Of a stretch of 64,000 bases of DNA, positions 21,687-32,856 are shown piece by piece. The stretch comes from Coptis chinensis (lineage: Eukaryota; Streptophyta; Magnoliopsida; Ranunculales; Ranunculaceae): contig CM027378.1 in the NCBI GenBank assembly GCA_015680905.1, forward strand, positions 80,009,501-80,073,500. The letters are read 5' to 3'. A program made the position numbers and the translations under genes. The notes under the pieces are model-generated. The model was not told the origin of the DNA and did not search any database. It was given only the letters and a program-made list of their open reading frames with translations. Numbering within the stretch: position 1 is the stretch's first letter; the number at the start of each line of letters is the position of its first letter.

Positions 21687-23492
21687 TGCGGGAGATAAGG
21701 TAAGTTTTCATTCTAATTAGTGTCTGCTTATGTCCCAAGCAATTTCATTCTTGTTAACCCCATAATGGGTAGAACTTCATTATAGAGTTAAGCGTCAATT
21801 TTATTTCCTATATTAGTACGTTCTAACTTTGTTTAGCAGATGTTCCTGAATTTCACACATTTCAATGGTATTTTTCCTACCCTTTTTATTTACAATACTT
21901 TGAGAACAAAGCATGCTTCTTGTTTGGGGGGGGGGGGCATAGAAACACGTGTAATTAAGGCATCTGTTAGGATATAGATATGTATAATATGCATTTGTTT
22001 TCTAGTTAAAATTTCAAAAAATTCAAAAATATAAATAAATAAGTTATGCTATACACTTAGGAATAGTGGTATTGTTTTCTTTCTATATGCTCTTAACAAT
22101 CTAGAAGTCTCACATAGATTTTGCATTAGAATAATTTTTAGAAACTTAGGTTAATATATAGGTAATAATCTTTGCATCTATCTATAAATATATTACATGA
22201 GTATCGATGATTGTTAGCAGTAAGTTTCTGAAATCTAGGCTAGAGTACTTATTCTACAAATCCTGTGAGAATATAGCCTAAAGCCTTATATGAGTGAAAC
22301 ATTTGAGAAATGACACAAGGGAGAAGTAAATCCGGATAGAGAAATCACACGTCCACTTGCTTGATCACTATGCCATATCCTAAGCGAGAATTTAGGCCCT
22401 CTTTGGATCGATATAGCCAGAAATTCAAACCTATGAATTATTTTCCGCTAGTCGCCCCTCTGAGCCTTTCTTTAGCCTTTCATAACCCACAATTCCTTTA
22501 CCCTGTTACAAAAACAAAACAAAATAAAAAATTCAACTTACCCAATCTAGAATAAGTCTGAGAATAGAATGAGTGAAGAAAGAAGAAGAGAAAAACCTGT
22601 GTAAACAAAAGTTAGTTAATTGCTTCAGAAAATAAAGAAAAGAAGTTTCCATCCAAAGAAAAGAAAAATAAAAATAGAAATAAAATAGAAACTCCAAAAA
22701 AATAGAATAAAAGGAGTCAAAAGCCAAAGAAAAGAAAAAGAAAATATGGCTAAGGATGGGAACAAACTATAAAAGCAAAAGAAAATAACAAGGTTTTCTC
22801 TAAGTTACATAATATGAAAACTCTATTATCTCATACTTGTCCTTTTTGAATATCCATTTCTTTCCTTCTTAAACCATCTCCTAATCCCCGCAACACCTAA
22901 TAAAGACCTCTAGCTCAATTAGGAATAGGTTAGTGTGATAGTAAGTGGCAGATGTGTTTGATCGACTTCAGCTTCCTTGTCGTCATTGAGATTGTAAGGT
23001 AAAGTGTGCCCACTGCACACTGGAGTAGCGGAACTTGAGTGGAAAAATCAGAGTGTTGTATCTTGACTATTATTGTGATAACCTACTTAAGGACGCTATT
23101 CCGAGTTTTCAAAACGAACCTGCTAGGCATTTCATAGTATTACTCATTGTATATATGTTTATTGTAGATGATTGATTATTATGCATATATTAGCTTAGGT
23201 TTCGACTTGATTACTCTATATGCATTGCTAGTGAGAGGAATAGTTAATTTAGAGCATGAATAAGGAAACAATAGTTTTATTTCTTAGTCGTTGTAGTATA
23301 GATGAAGTTTGTGAGTACCTTCACTGGAAAACTCTCACGAGGCTATAACTCGTCCACTAGGGAATTCCTAGTGGTTTAAGGCCTTGTTGCATATGGTCAA
23401 TGCAATCGCACTCAGCGAAACGAGAGTAGATAAAACTCCATTTTTGGTCACTTATTCTAATTTCTCATCTTTGCTTGAGGACAAGAAAAATG
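21687..23492 (+). other. C 3' noncoding region
   Basis: About 1.8 kb without credible coding potential. A polypurine-like run of twelve G follows TTGTTT at 21926-21937. The remainder (22,000-23,490) contains AT-rich and A/G-rich tracts and is shared with A, D, E, G and J, including the word CACCTAATAAAGACCTC near 22,895. Confidence 0.75.
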
Positions 23493-23508
23493 CTGTTTGG
23501 GGGTGGTT
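23493..23508 (+). other. C 3' polypurine tract
   Basis: CTGTTTGGGGGTGGTT abuts the 3' LTR TG at 23509, as expected for the plus-strand primer. Confidence 0.85.
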
Positions 23509-25006
23509 TGATAAGAGCCCAAAACTGTAGTTTTAACCCTGTAACAGTCATACTTTTAGACCAATTATGTGAGTAATAATTAAGAGTTAACACTGATTAC
23601 GTGTTTTTATGCATTTCAGGTTTCAAAGTCCATTATGTGCAGAAATGTGCCACTTTAGCGAGATAAAGGAGCAAAGGTCGGTTACTAAGTAGTTCCATGA
23701 TTAAAGGCCAAGATTTAAGAAGACAAAGCCTTCCTAAAGCCCGGTTAAAAGCTGAAAAGTCGACACGGGCAGAAACATCACACAAGTCAGCAAAACTTCC
23801 GAAGGCCGTATCTTTGGACTCAGACCTCGGAATGGGGCCTACCTTATGTCAAAACGACCGGCTCGGAAAGAGCTTTCCAATGGTCCAAGCCTTGACCCAA
23901 TCAGAGGAGCAGAAGAGGACGAAAAGTCTATTGAAGCCAACTGCAATTGAAGAGACCTTTTTGGACTGAAATAATTGGGTTTTGGGCCTGATTCTCTGGC
24001 CCAAAACATGGCTCCAAGCCCATGCACGATTTTTGGATCTGAAAGTATAAAAACCAAAGCTTAGCTCTTTGTTAATGGTAGCTAGTTAGACCTAAAACAA
24101 TATAGATAATTCTAGATATAGTTTTCAATAGATTAATTAAGTTTTAGTTCCATTTTCAATTCTTGTTTTAGATTAAGTCTTTGAATCATTGTTCTTGATT
24201 GATTAGATAAATAAAATTAGTTATTTTGTCAATTTCAATTCTTGTCATTTACATTGTGTTAGATTTGATTTCATTTATTACTTGGTATTCAATTCTTAGT
24301 TATTAATTCGATTTTAATTATTGTTTAATTTAGATTAGTAAATTTCAATTCTTTATATCATGTTTAGTTTTAATTTAATCGAAAATGATTGCGTAATGAT
24401 TCTCGGCTAACCCTCCATTAGAGGGGGTTGAGAAGCCTTGATGAAAGCTTGATTCCGATTATCGTAGAGCCGTCGTAATTTCCCTTCCACTCTAGAAACG
24501 ATTAGTTCACCATGAGAATGGGTTTGATCGTTCACATGCTAGTTATGAATTGGTAGGAATGCCATGTATAATTAGGGATTAGGAAGAACCAATTGTTCTA
24601 CGAACCAGTTCAATTCGGATTACGACGATTCGAACGATTCGTCGTTAATAGGATTAAGTCGAGTTGCGGTGGAATCAATCCCCTTCTAATTTCTTATCAT
24701 TGAATCAACGTAGCATTCCCATAGTTGTTCTGATAATCGACTAGTTGCATCTTGTGGGTAGTTGCATCGTAGTCTAGTTGCCCTTTTCGTAAATCTCTCA
24801 TTAGACTTAGAGTAGAGTAATTAGACTTGAAAACACAACATGCGGAAGGACTAGGAGTGGAACGAATCACTCTACTCTACTATATCTCATAGGATTGAGA
24901 GTAGAATCTTTGATAAAAAATAGACTCGTAAATAAGTTTTAGTTTACTTACGTTTTGAGTTCATCGTTCATTTCGTAGGTAGACTATTCAATTTTATCTT
25001 TTATCA
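23509..25006 (+). repeat. C 3' LTR
   Basis: 1,498 bp, TGATAAGAGCCC to TTTTATCA. Partner of 3491-4067 plus 13041-13938. It holds no gene. Confidence 0.9.
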
Positions 25007-25011
25007 CTGAC
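25007..25011. repeat. C right target-site duplication (CTGAC)
   Basis: Right-hand partner of CTGAT at 3486-3490. Confidence 0.6.
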
Positions 25012-25318
25012 CGTGCATGATTATGATTAACCTTTACCTGTATCTCTCTCTATTTAGTTTACGTAGAAGTCAATCGTTGTAATTTTACGTTACTTGCATT
25101 CCAAATTTTAATTGACTTAACCTTGAAAAATAATCTAAAATCCTACTCATTAAAAGCTGTAAATCCAGTTGTGAACCTTGCCTAGTCCTAAGGTATGGAT
25201 GATCTCTTACTCGAGCTATGCTACCAACCCACGTGAGTAAGGTAACTTGACTAATCAGATGTTTACGGATTTTGGACTTTGGACTCAAAAGAACAAAACC
25301 CTAAAGGTCTGATTATCA
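25012..25318 (+). repeat. E 3' LTR, second part
   Basis: This begins after the CTGAC flank of element C and ends GATTATCA, complementary to the TGATAA start. What follows is internal sequence of D. Confidence 0.65.
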
Positions 25319-27780
25319 ACTCTCATCCCGCTAAGCCACATCATAGAAAGTTTTGGTGCTTGATTCTGTTTGGGGGTGCATTTCGTGTTAATTATTTATC
25401 GAAAGACCCACAACTGTTTATATTGTTGATATATAGTAAACTGCATGTTAATATATGTTTTAGATAAAGACTCGAGTATCTGACTATAAAAGACTCATTG
25501 TACTCCTTGGTGTACTCCATTCCAATCTTATTTTATGGGAGTGCACCATTTAGGTGACCAAACCCTCCTTTTGGAGTGAGTGGTTGTTAGTGCGAATCCT
25601 TAGTCCACATTTCATGAGACTCACGCATTCATCTCTTGCACTTTTTCTCTTTGTTTGAGTAATGTTTCTCTATGGAGTGAGTTCCATTTTTATTTCTTTC
25701 TTGTAATTTTGTTTTTCAAAAATAAAACCTATAAAAAAAATAAAAAATAAAACATAAATCTATATTATTAAGTCTAGGGAATCTGACTTTAAAAGACCCA
25801 AGTTTTTATGAAATACCACCTTAATGGAGTATAGGCCAAACAAAAATTTTCAAACTTAAAAAAAGTTTTCAAATTTTGTTTGGGGGTTGCGCACTTTGGT
25901 CTTTCATTTCAAAACTTTTTGCCACCCTTTGCTTGTCATGTTTACTCCTATAGAGTCTAGGTTAGTTAGTTACGTAATTTAATTGTGCTATTGAATTATT
26001 TCATGAACCCCCTTCTCCCAAATTGTTTGGTGGTGGTATTATTTAATTTTAGCACATTGTACATTCCCTTATGTCTTTATTTCTTTATATTATTAGTATA
26101 GATTAACCTACTTTTTAAGGTGCTCCCATTTACAAGCACGTTTCTATGGTACTCTCTATCCATTATTTTCATTCCATACTTTGGGGACAAAGCATGATTC
26201 TGTTTGGGGGTGGTATAGAAACATGTTGTAAATGTTTAAGCACATATTAGGTTGTATATTACGTATTATTTGTCGTATAAAAATTAGAAAAGTATAAAAA
26301 TCATAAAAATAGTTTATACTATGCACTTAGTGATAATGGTATTGTTCACTTCTCCATGATGATATTAGTCTAGAAATCTCACATAGTACTTGAATTAGGA
26401 TTTAATTTTTGAAACTTAGATTAATATGTAGGTAATAATTATTGCATCTATTCATGAACATCTTGCATGAGCATCTATGATTGTACTTGGCAATATTTTT
26501 CTGAGATCTAGGTTAGAGTACTTAATACATATCATGTGAGCACCTAGCCTAAAAGCCTCATAAGAGTGAAATATCTGAGTGATGATACAAGGGAGAAGTA
26601 AATTCCGAGTAGAGAAATCATACATCCACTTGCTTGATCACCATACTATATCCAAAACGAGAATTTAAGCCCTCTCTTTGGATCGATATAGCCAAAAATT
26701 CACACCTATATGTAATTATCCGCTAGTTGCCCCACTGAGCCTTTCATTAGCCTTTTCACAAACCACAAATCCTTTACCCAATAAAATAAAATAAAGTATA
26801 AAATCAGCCTATCTATCTGGATGAGTTTGAGAAATAAGATGAGTGAAGAAAAGAGAAGAGAAAAATACATTGTAAACAAAAATTAGTTAGTTGCTTCAAA
26901 CGAAAAATAAAGAAAAGAAAAGAAAGTTTCCATCCAAAGAAAAGAAAAATAAAATAAAAAGTTAGAACTCCAAAAACAAAATAAAATGAGTCACAAGACA
27001 AAACAAAATAGCTAAGGATGGAAACAAAGTGTAGAAGTAAAGTCAGATCAAGGTTTTATCTAGTTATATATTTTGAGGGCCCTATTATCACAGACTTGTC
27101 TTTTTGAATATCAATTTCCTTCATTCTTTAACCAACACCTATACCCCGTATCACCTAATAAAGACCTCCAGCTCAATTAAGAATAGGTTGGTGTGATAGT
27201 AAGTGGTAGATGTGTTTGATCGACCTCGGCTTCCTTAGATTGTCATTGAAATTGTGAGGAAATGTGTGCCCACTACACACTAGAGTTAGCAAACTTGAGT
27301 GGAAAAATCAGAGTGTTATATGCCTTAACACATTCCTTGTGAGAACCTACTTAGGCACGCTACCCAAAATTTTCAGAAACGGACCTGCCTTTGCATTTCA
27401 TAGCATAGTTCATTGCATAGTTGTTTATCTTAAGATGATTTGATTATTATGCATGTATTAATTTAGGAGTTAGATTGATGATCCTTGTTTAAATGCTAGT
27501 GAGATGTATAGATATCTGACATAAATTAGGGGACAATTACTTTTATTTCTTAGCCATTGTAGTATAAATGAAGTTTGTGAGTATCTTCTCTGGAAAACTC
27601 TCATGAGGCTGTAACTCGTCCACTAAGGAATTCCTAGTGGTTTAAAGCCTTATTGCATATGGTCAATGCAATCACACTTTGCTGCGAAACGAGATTAGTT
27701 AGGACCACATTTTTGGCCACTTATTTATTTTTATTTCTCATCTTTGTTTGAGGACAAACAAAATGCTATTTGGGGGTAGT
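25319..27780 (+). other. D post-protease and 3' noncoding region
   Basis: The conserved paired motif occurs near 25,465 (TATCTGACTATAAAAGACTC) and 25,785 (ATCTGACTTTAAAAGACCC). Polypurine-like GTTTGGGGG or GTTTGGTGG motifs lie near 25,368, 25,878, 26,024, 26,201 and at the LTR border 27,769-27,780. No gene is visible. The minus-strand Phe-rich ORF near 26,900 is an A-rich tract artefact. Confidence 0.75.
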
Positions 27781-29085
27781 TGATAAGCACCCAAAAGTGT
27801 AGTTTAAACCTGTTAATTTTATTCTATTTAGGCCAATTATGTTTATAATAAATAATAGTTAGTAATGTTTTTGTGTTTTTGTGTATTTCAAGTCTTAAAA
27901 CTGTTTATGTGCTTAAAGATGCCATTTTGCATGGAAAACGAGTCAAGATTATTGCTAGAAGAGTTCTATGTTTAAAGCCCAAGAATCAAAAAAGCCTTTT
28001 CAAGCCCAGTCAAAGTCAATTCGGGTAGAAAAAGGACAAAAAGCCATCCGAACTTCAAAAGGGCATATCTTTGGACTCGGGCCTTAGAATTCGTCATACT
28101 TTATGTCAGAACGACCATCACAGAATAATCTTTCCAATGCACCTAGCCTTATTCAAATCATAGCTATAAAAGTGGATGACTAAGGCACAGAAGTAATTTC
28201 TAGCAGTTGTTGCCTCTTTAGACTTAATCTAATGGACTTCGGGCTCACATTAGAGGCCCAAAGTCCCCCTTTTTAGCCCATGCACGAAAATGTAATCCTA
28301 ACCATCTCTTATATAAAGAGGGTTAAGGCTAAACTTAAGCTCTCTTCCTATTCTTTCCTCCCTTTAGTCTCTTATTAGTTTAGTATAGTTTAGAATAGTT
28401 TAGGGTTAATTCATTAGTTTGTAGTGTAGCCTCCATTAAACCCTATTTAATAAAAGCTTTAGTTCTTCAATTCAATTCTTGTCTTTTACTTTAATGTCTT
28501 ATTCTTATTGTTTTATTTTAATACATCCAATGACACAAGGCTAAAACCTCCATTAGAGGGGGTTAATGAAGCCACGTGAGGATGATTGATTAGTTAGTAT
28601 AGTAGTCGTTAGTTTAAGCATTCCAAGTTTGATTCTTATGATTGTCTAGAGAAAAAAATCATAAGAGTTGAACTAGCGGTTAGAGCCACCATCAAAGAGA
28701 TTTGTGGGGGAGCTAAACTGTCATGCTAGTTTAACAATGACTATAGAGATGTAGGTTGTTAACTAGGGATCAAGAAAAGCGATTCGATGACTAAACTAAT
28801 TGCCAATCAAATCGCGTGGTGGATTACCCCTCTCTATATCTTCATTCCAATCTTTAAATCTACTATTTTTGCAATCTTATTTACTGTTTTTACATCACCT
28901 ATTACTCTCTCCTTAGTGAAATAGTTGTTTAGTCTAAATTCGTGTCAAGTACGTGCAAACAAGAGTGGTTCGAACATGACTACTCTCCTCTTCAACACAT
29001 GTTTAGAGGGTATATTAATATAGATTGATTAGAATGATTTTAGAAAGTTAGAACTACTATTTTCACATCTACTTTTATTAGATTG

Positions 29086-29088
<3 letters not shown>
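27781..29088 (+). repeat. D 3' LTR
   Basis: About 1.3 kb, TGATAAGCACCCAAAAGTG to GATTGTCA. The end is less certain than in the other LTRs because the inverted TTATCA is not intact. It is followed by a TA microsatellite and a second copy of the LTR tail. Confidence 0.65.

Positions 29089-29140
<52 letters not shown>
29089..29140. repeat. (TA)n microsatellite
   Basis: 52 bp of pure TA directly after the D LTR, separating it from the repeated LTR tail. Confidence 0.95.
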
Positions 29141-29141
<1 letters not shown>

Positions 29142-29436
29142 TAATAGCCAATCGAATCGCGTGGTGGATTACCCCTCTTTATATCTTCCTTCCAATCTTT
29201 AAATCTACTATTTTTGCAATCTTATTATTTACTATTTTTACATCATATATTACTCTCTCATTAGTAAAATAGTTGTTCAGTCTAAATTTGGGTCAAGTAC
29301 GTGCAAACAAGAGTGGTTCGAACATGACTACTCTCCTCTTCAACACATGTTTAGATGGTATATTAATATAGATTGATTAGAATGATTTTAGAATGTTAGA
29401 ACTACTATTTTCTCATCTACTTTTATTAGATTGCCA
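29141..29436 (+). repeat. Duplicated tail of the D LTR
   Basis: It repeats 28795-29088 with few differences (CTAATAGCCAATCGAATCGC to GATTGCCATATA). With the TA tract on both sides, this looks like a local tandem duplication rather than a second element. Confidence 0.85.
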
Positions 29437-29480
29437 TATATGTATATATATCTGTGTGTGTGTGTTTGTGTGTGTGTTTT
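29437..29480. repeat. TA/TG microsatellite
   Basis: A mixed TATATG and TGTGTG tract after the duplicated LTR tail. The sequence beyond it belongs to F. Confidence 0.85.
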
Positions 29481-29614
29481 TAGAATAATATTTCTAAACA
29501 CATGGACTTCATTATAAACAATCAAAACAAATAACATACTAATAAAAGTGGACACATAACGGAAAAGGAAATCCTAAAACTAGACACTTGTATGAAAATG
29601 AAAATAATCCTAAT

Positions 29615-30692
29615 TTATGGCCATGGAAAACTCTTTTCTCGATCAAAGTACGTCCTCCTTCTCTTGCTAGAAGATGCTTCCTCGTCATCATTGTACTCAC
29701 CTGGATCATATGTTGACAAATCCGAAACTTCAACTATATCACTTGATTCCTTTTTGATATATCTTTTCTTAACAAGCTCAATCGTTCCGTTGTTGGTCAA
29801 GATGGAGTAATACTCATACATTAAATCCCCCCTTTTCCTTTTCCCCCATTGTGTTTGCACACAATTAACAAAGTACTCTCTATTAGGTGGTGTTACATTG
29901 ACGGGTATCACAACATGTCCATCCACTATAAACAACTTCTTAGCTATCGTACTTACTAATAAAGTTAAATGATATGTGTCCTCTTCCCCCAACTTCAAGT
30001 TGAAGTTTAAAAAGAATCTCGCAAAAGTCCTCATCTATCGTCAAAGGCATAGGTACAAAAAAGACATTGTTAGCTAGCCATGGCCACTATATAGCAACTT
30101 GATTCTTGTGCATGCTCCTCACTAAAATGCCTCTATTGTATCCCACCTTCAAATTCTTTCCAAGTAAAGTAATGTATTCAAACATAGTCCTTTTTCTCCT
30201 TCTTTTTTCCATCTTCAGCATCTCTTAATGAAAGAATCGATCTAATCATACTAGGAGTAAGTTTAAACAACTTTCTTATAGTTCTCGCATAGATGGTCTT
30301 TGTCTTTAGATAGATGTCTTGCTTCCTAAAAAAACTATAGAACTTACTCACGAAAGTGGGAATAAATTCTACTCCAACACATAGAAGTTTGCCCCATCTC
30401 ATTCTTTCAAATTCCTTCATGAAAAACTTCGCGAATGATGGTTTGGAAAAGATGGCGCGAAAAGAAGTTTCACAACCGTTATTTTGGACTTGATACATGT
30501 TTGCTAAGTTTGGTTCTTCCTCTCACACAATATGGATTGAATTGTGAAGAATGAAGCGCCATGCATATATAGGCAGCGGCTCATGCATCTGGATGCACGA
30601 CTTTCTAGCAGCTTCCCAATTGATTTTAGAAATACATCATATTTTGATTGTCTTTGAATTTTTGACCAAACAAAATAGCAATGTGCTCCCAA
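29615..30692 (-). pseudogene. F post-integrase ORF remnant, unknown protein
   Basis: Open segments at 30178-30498 and 29615-30034 on the minus strand occupy the place after integrase. The first contains RMRWGKLLCVGVEFIPTFV followed by FYSFFRK and LFKLTPSMI, a pattern like that of ORF A and of the plant transposon domain found at this position in Athila. The second ends in a Lys/Arg- and Asp/Glu-rich tail with SSSKRRR. Function unknown; this position is often called env-like, but I see no signal peptide or clear membrane anchor. Broken. Confidence 0.5.
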
Positions 30693-31599
30693 AAATGAAT
30701 CTAGATGATTTAGAGAGAGTTTTTAGAGTTTAGAAACCTATAAAAATAGAATATAAAGGAAAAGGAAATTTCCTAATCAACTTTTACCACAAACCTTAGT
30801 TTGGAAAGAGAAAAATAACCTTGTTGTAAAACACTCGGTTTTGATGAAATTTTTACTCAATACTAAACATATCATTCCAAAACCAATGGCTAAAGTAGAA
30901 TTTTGAAATTCATTTTGAAAAGTATCTGACCCTAAAGCATGACTTCCAAATCAAAATTTCGGGCTATTTCGAAATTTCTGACACGAGGTGACAATTTTTT
31001 TTTTTTTTTTTTGAAATAGATGAGACACAAAATAAAGTGACTGGAATTACGAAAGCAAAAGTTTTTCAAAATAATTATCAGGAGTTAGGTCTTTTTACGT
31101 TAGATCCCCAAGACATATATAATATGAGTATTTTAAAGTCAAATCCTTGAGACTTTTGAGTCCTTTATAGTCAGATCCCGAAGACTATTTATTCCTATCA
31201 ACTAGGTTTCACTTTGTAGCAATTCTTCTGATCTCTCTTAGTAGGTGATTGACAAAAGTAAACCGTATACAAACAATTGTCTCTTAATGGCTGTAATCCA
31301 GGGTAAGTTTCAGAATGACAATTCTTACACCATCCTAACTTACGCACTTCCTTTTACATGTAAATGAATTTTTACTTAACCCTACACGAGCAATAGAAAT
31401 AACCTTCCTTTGAAGTTCAACGGGGAGTAAATCCCACAAACTAACAGGTGGTGAACACTTACGTCTCCATCTTAAAACTATTTTCTCAATAACACGATTA
31501 CTTCCTGTAGACATTTTCTACTCAGTCTACTAGAGTAATGAAACTTTGACTCTGGCGCTTGCAGCTCTTCTCAATAAAGGATAAAGTTATAATTATATC
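30693..31599 (-). other. F region after integrase, noncoding
   Basis: It holds a run of eighteen T at 30995-31012. Three spaced copies of the motif also found after protease in C, D, J, A and H lie near 31,092, 31,135 and 31,170 (for example TTTATAGTCAGATCCCGAAG). I see no gene. Confidence 0.6.
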
Positions 31600-32131
31600 T
31601 GAGAGCACGGCTATCGGTGGTGATTATACTAATGAGATCCTAAGGAGTCAAACTTACGGCGCTTGGCTTCCTAATACAAGAAACTTAAACTAGACATAGT
31701 AATAGGTTTAGCAAGACATAGATTGTAATCTTTCAGATGTGTAGGTAACTTACCCCAATTCTCCGCTTCAATATTGGTTTGATACACCAAATCATTGAGA
31801 AAAATTACTTCCACATCTCAAATAGGAAACTCCAGAAAATGCTTTAGTCAATGAGCATTAACTTTGAAATGAGTCCTTTTCTTTACATTTTCTACTTCAA
31901 TTGCTCAAAAATGTGTCACATGTCTCACTATGAATGGTCTCGTCCATCTAGATCTCAGCTTTCCAGGAAAAAGTTATAGACAAAAGTTGTAGACCAGAAC
32001 CATCTGTCCAGGTTTAAATTCTCTTTTCAGAATTCTTCTATAATGTGATGCTTTAGTCTTATCCTTGTAAATCTTTGACTTATCATACGCATCACTTCTC
32101 AATTCTTCTAATTTACTGATCTAAAGCTTCC
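31600..32131 (-). pseudogene. F integrase C-terminal part
   Basis: The minus strand resembles the C-terminal region of Athila integrase: an ISKLEELRSDAYDKSKIY-type helix near 32,080, then REFKPGQMVLVYN near 32,000 and the chromatin-side domain with HIFEQL-type residues. It continues the integrase after the LINE insertion. Worn, with several breaks. Confidence 0.65.
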
Positions 32132-32143
32132 TTCTTTCTCCTG
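32132..32143. repeat. LINE target-site duplication, left
   Basis: TTCTTTCTCCTG next to the oligo(T) of the LINE. An exact copy lies at 38847-38858. Confidence 0.9.
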
Positions 32144-32154
32144 TTTTTTTTTTT
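32144..32154 (-). other. LINE 3' oligo(A) tail
   Basis: Eleven T on the plus strand, directly beside the left target duplication; the expected 3' end of a target-primed insertion. Confidence 0.9.
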
Positions 32155-32196
32155 AAGATAAGCTAGGGTTAGGCGGACCCTCACTTGTATTGATTT

Positions 32197-32847
32197 TTAA
32201 CCTCTTCTTACATAAATGTTTCCCCTTGCATCTTCATTTATAATATTTTGAAGGACATGATCTATAGGTGGACCAAAATGTAAAGTGTTGAAGCTAATAG
32301 ACTGATCTAAGCCGGCAAGATAGTCTGCTACTCTATTCACTTCTCTAAAAACATGTGAGAAGGATATGAAGTTGAATTCTTGCTTTTTTAACTCAATGGT
32401 AGCAAGCACATCTAGGCAGTACCAAGGAGGTTTCCTGAGTTTGTTGATTGCATTGATAGTTCTTAATGAGTCCGATTCCACTTCTACTTCTTTGTAGCCT
32501 TCCTCAATGCATCTGCATATACACACTTTAATGACCTTGAGCTCTTGGTATATCACCGAGTGTAAATCCCGACTTCCAGTGAAACTAGTAAGTACCCGAC
32601 CATTTCCATCTCTCATAACGCCCCCATGACCCGGGTCCTTGTTACTTAATGCACCGTCAGTGTTGGCCTCAATTTTGTCTCCTAGTGGTGGTGTCCAACA
32701 ACAATCCACATTGAGATGTTGCTTGTATTGAACCTCAATATTCAATCTGTGAAACAAACTTCTAATTGAGGCCGTGTCTTTTACCTGAGACTTTAAGACT
32801 TGCAAATATATTCTTATGTCTCTGAGCATCTTGTTGAAGACTACCAA
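32197..32847 (-). pseudogene. LINE ORF2, RNase H domain
   Basis: A 216-codon open stretch. RNase H type I motifs are visible: NTDGALS (first Asp) with GGVMRDGNG, then a Glu in YQELKVIK, then VEVESDSL (Asp), and REVNRVADYLA (last Asp). All four acidic positions of the active site appear present. The enzyme would degrade RNA in the RNA-DNA hybrid during reverse transcription. It ends near the 3' end of the element, followed by about 40 bp and the oligo(A) tail. The domain is the best preserved part of this LINE. Confidence 0.88.
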
Positions 32848-32856
32848 TTCCGATCT

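Larger units (their letters stand above)
3491..25006 (+). mobile_element. C: non-autonomous Athila-like element with Gag-PR, ORF A and ORF B
   Basis: Both LTRs are present. The 5' LTR is split by element A. Without A the element is about 12.5 kb. Flanks are CTGAT (3486-3490) and CTGAC (25007-25011), a target duplication with one mismatch. The order is LTR, tRNA-Asp-like primer site, leader, gag, protease, extension, ORF A, ORF B, long 3' noncoding region, polypurine tract, LTR. I find no RT, RNase H or integrase between protease and the 3' LTR. About 20 differences can be counted by eye between the LTRs over the first 577 bp, so the insertion is of the order of one to two million years old at usual plant rates. 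Several breaks are present in the coding parts. Confidence 0.85.
1484..25318 (+). mobile_element. E: Athila-like element, 3' part, interrupted by K and C
   Basis: Only the 3' noncoding region (1484-2113) and the 3' LTR are in the window. The LTR (TGATAAGCACC subtype) is split by element C and ends at 25318 with GATTATCA. The flank immediately right of 25318 aligns with the sequence after protease in element C (compare 17,570-17,640), so E sits inside element D. The 5' end of E lies to the left of the window. Confidence 0.75.
25319..29088 (+). mobile_element. D: Athila-like element, 3' part
   Basis: This starts within the region just after protease (TCATAGAAAGTTTTGGTGCT near 25,340 matches 17,580 in C). 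It runs through 3' noncoding sequence to a polypurine tract and a 3' LTR. It has neither ORF A nor ORF B between these points, as in element A. Its 5' half lies left of the window, displaced by E. No long coding stretch remains. Confidence 0.7.

Noticed and set aside
30995-31012. Run of 18 T as a possible SINE or processed-copy tail
   Set aside because: No target duplication or SINE-like body is visible beside it.
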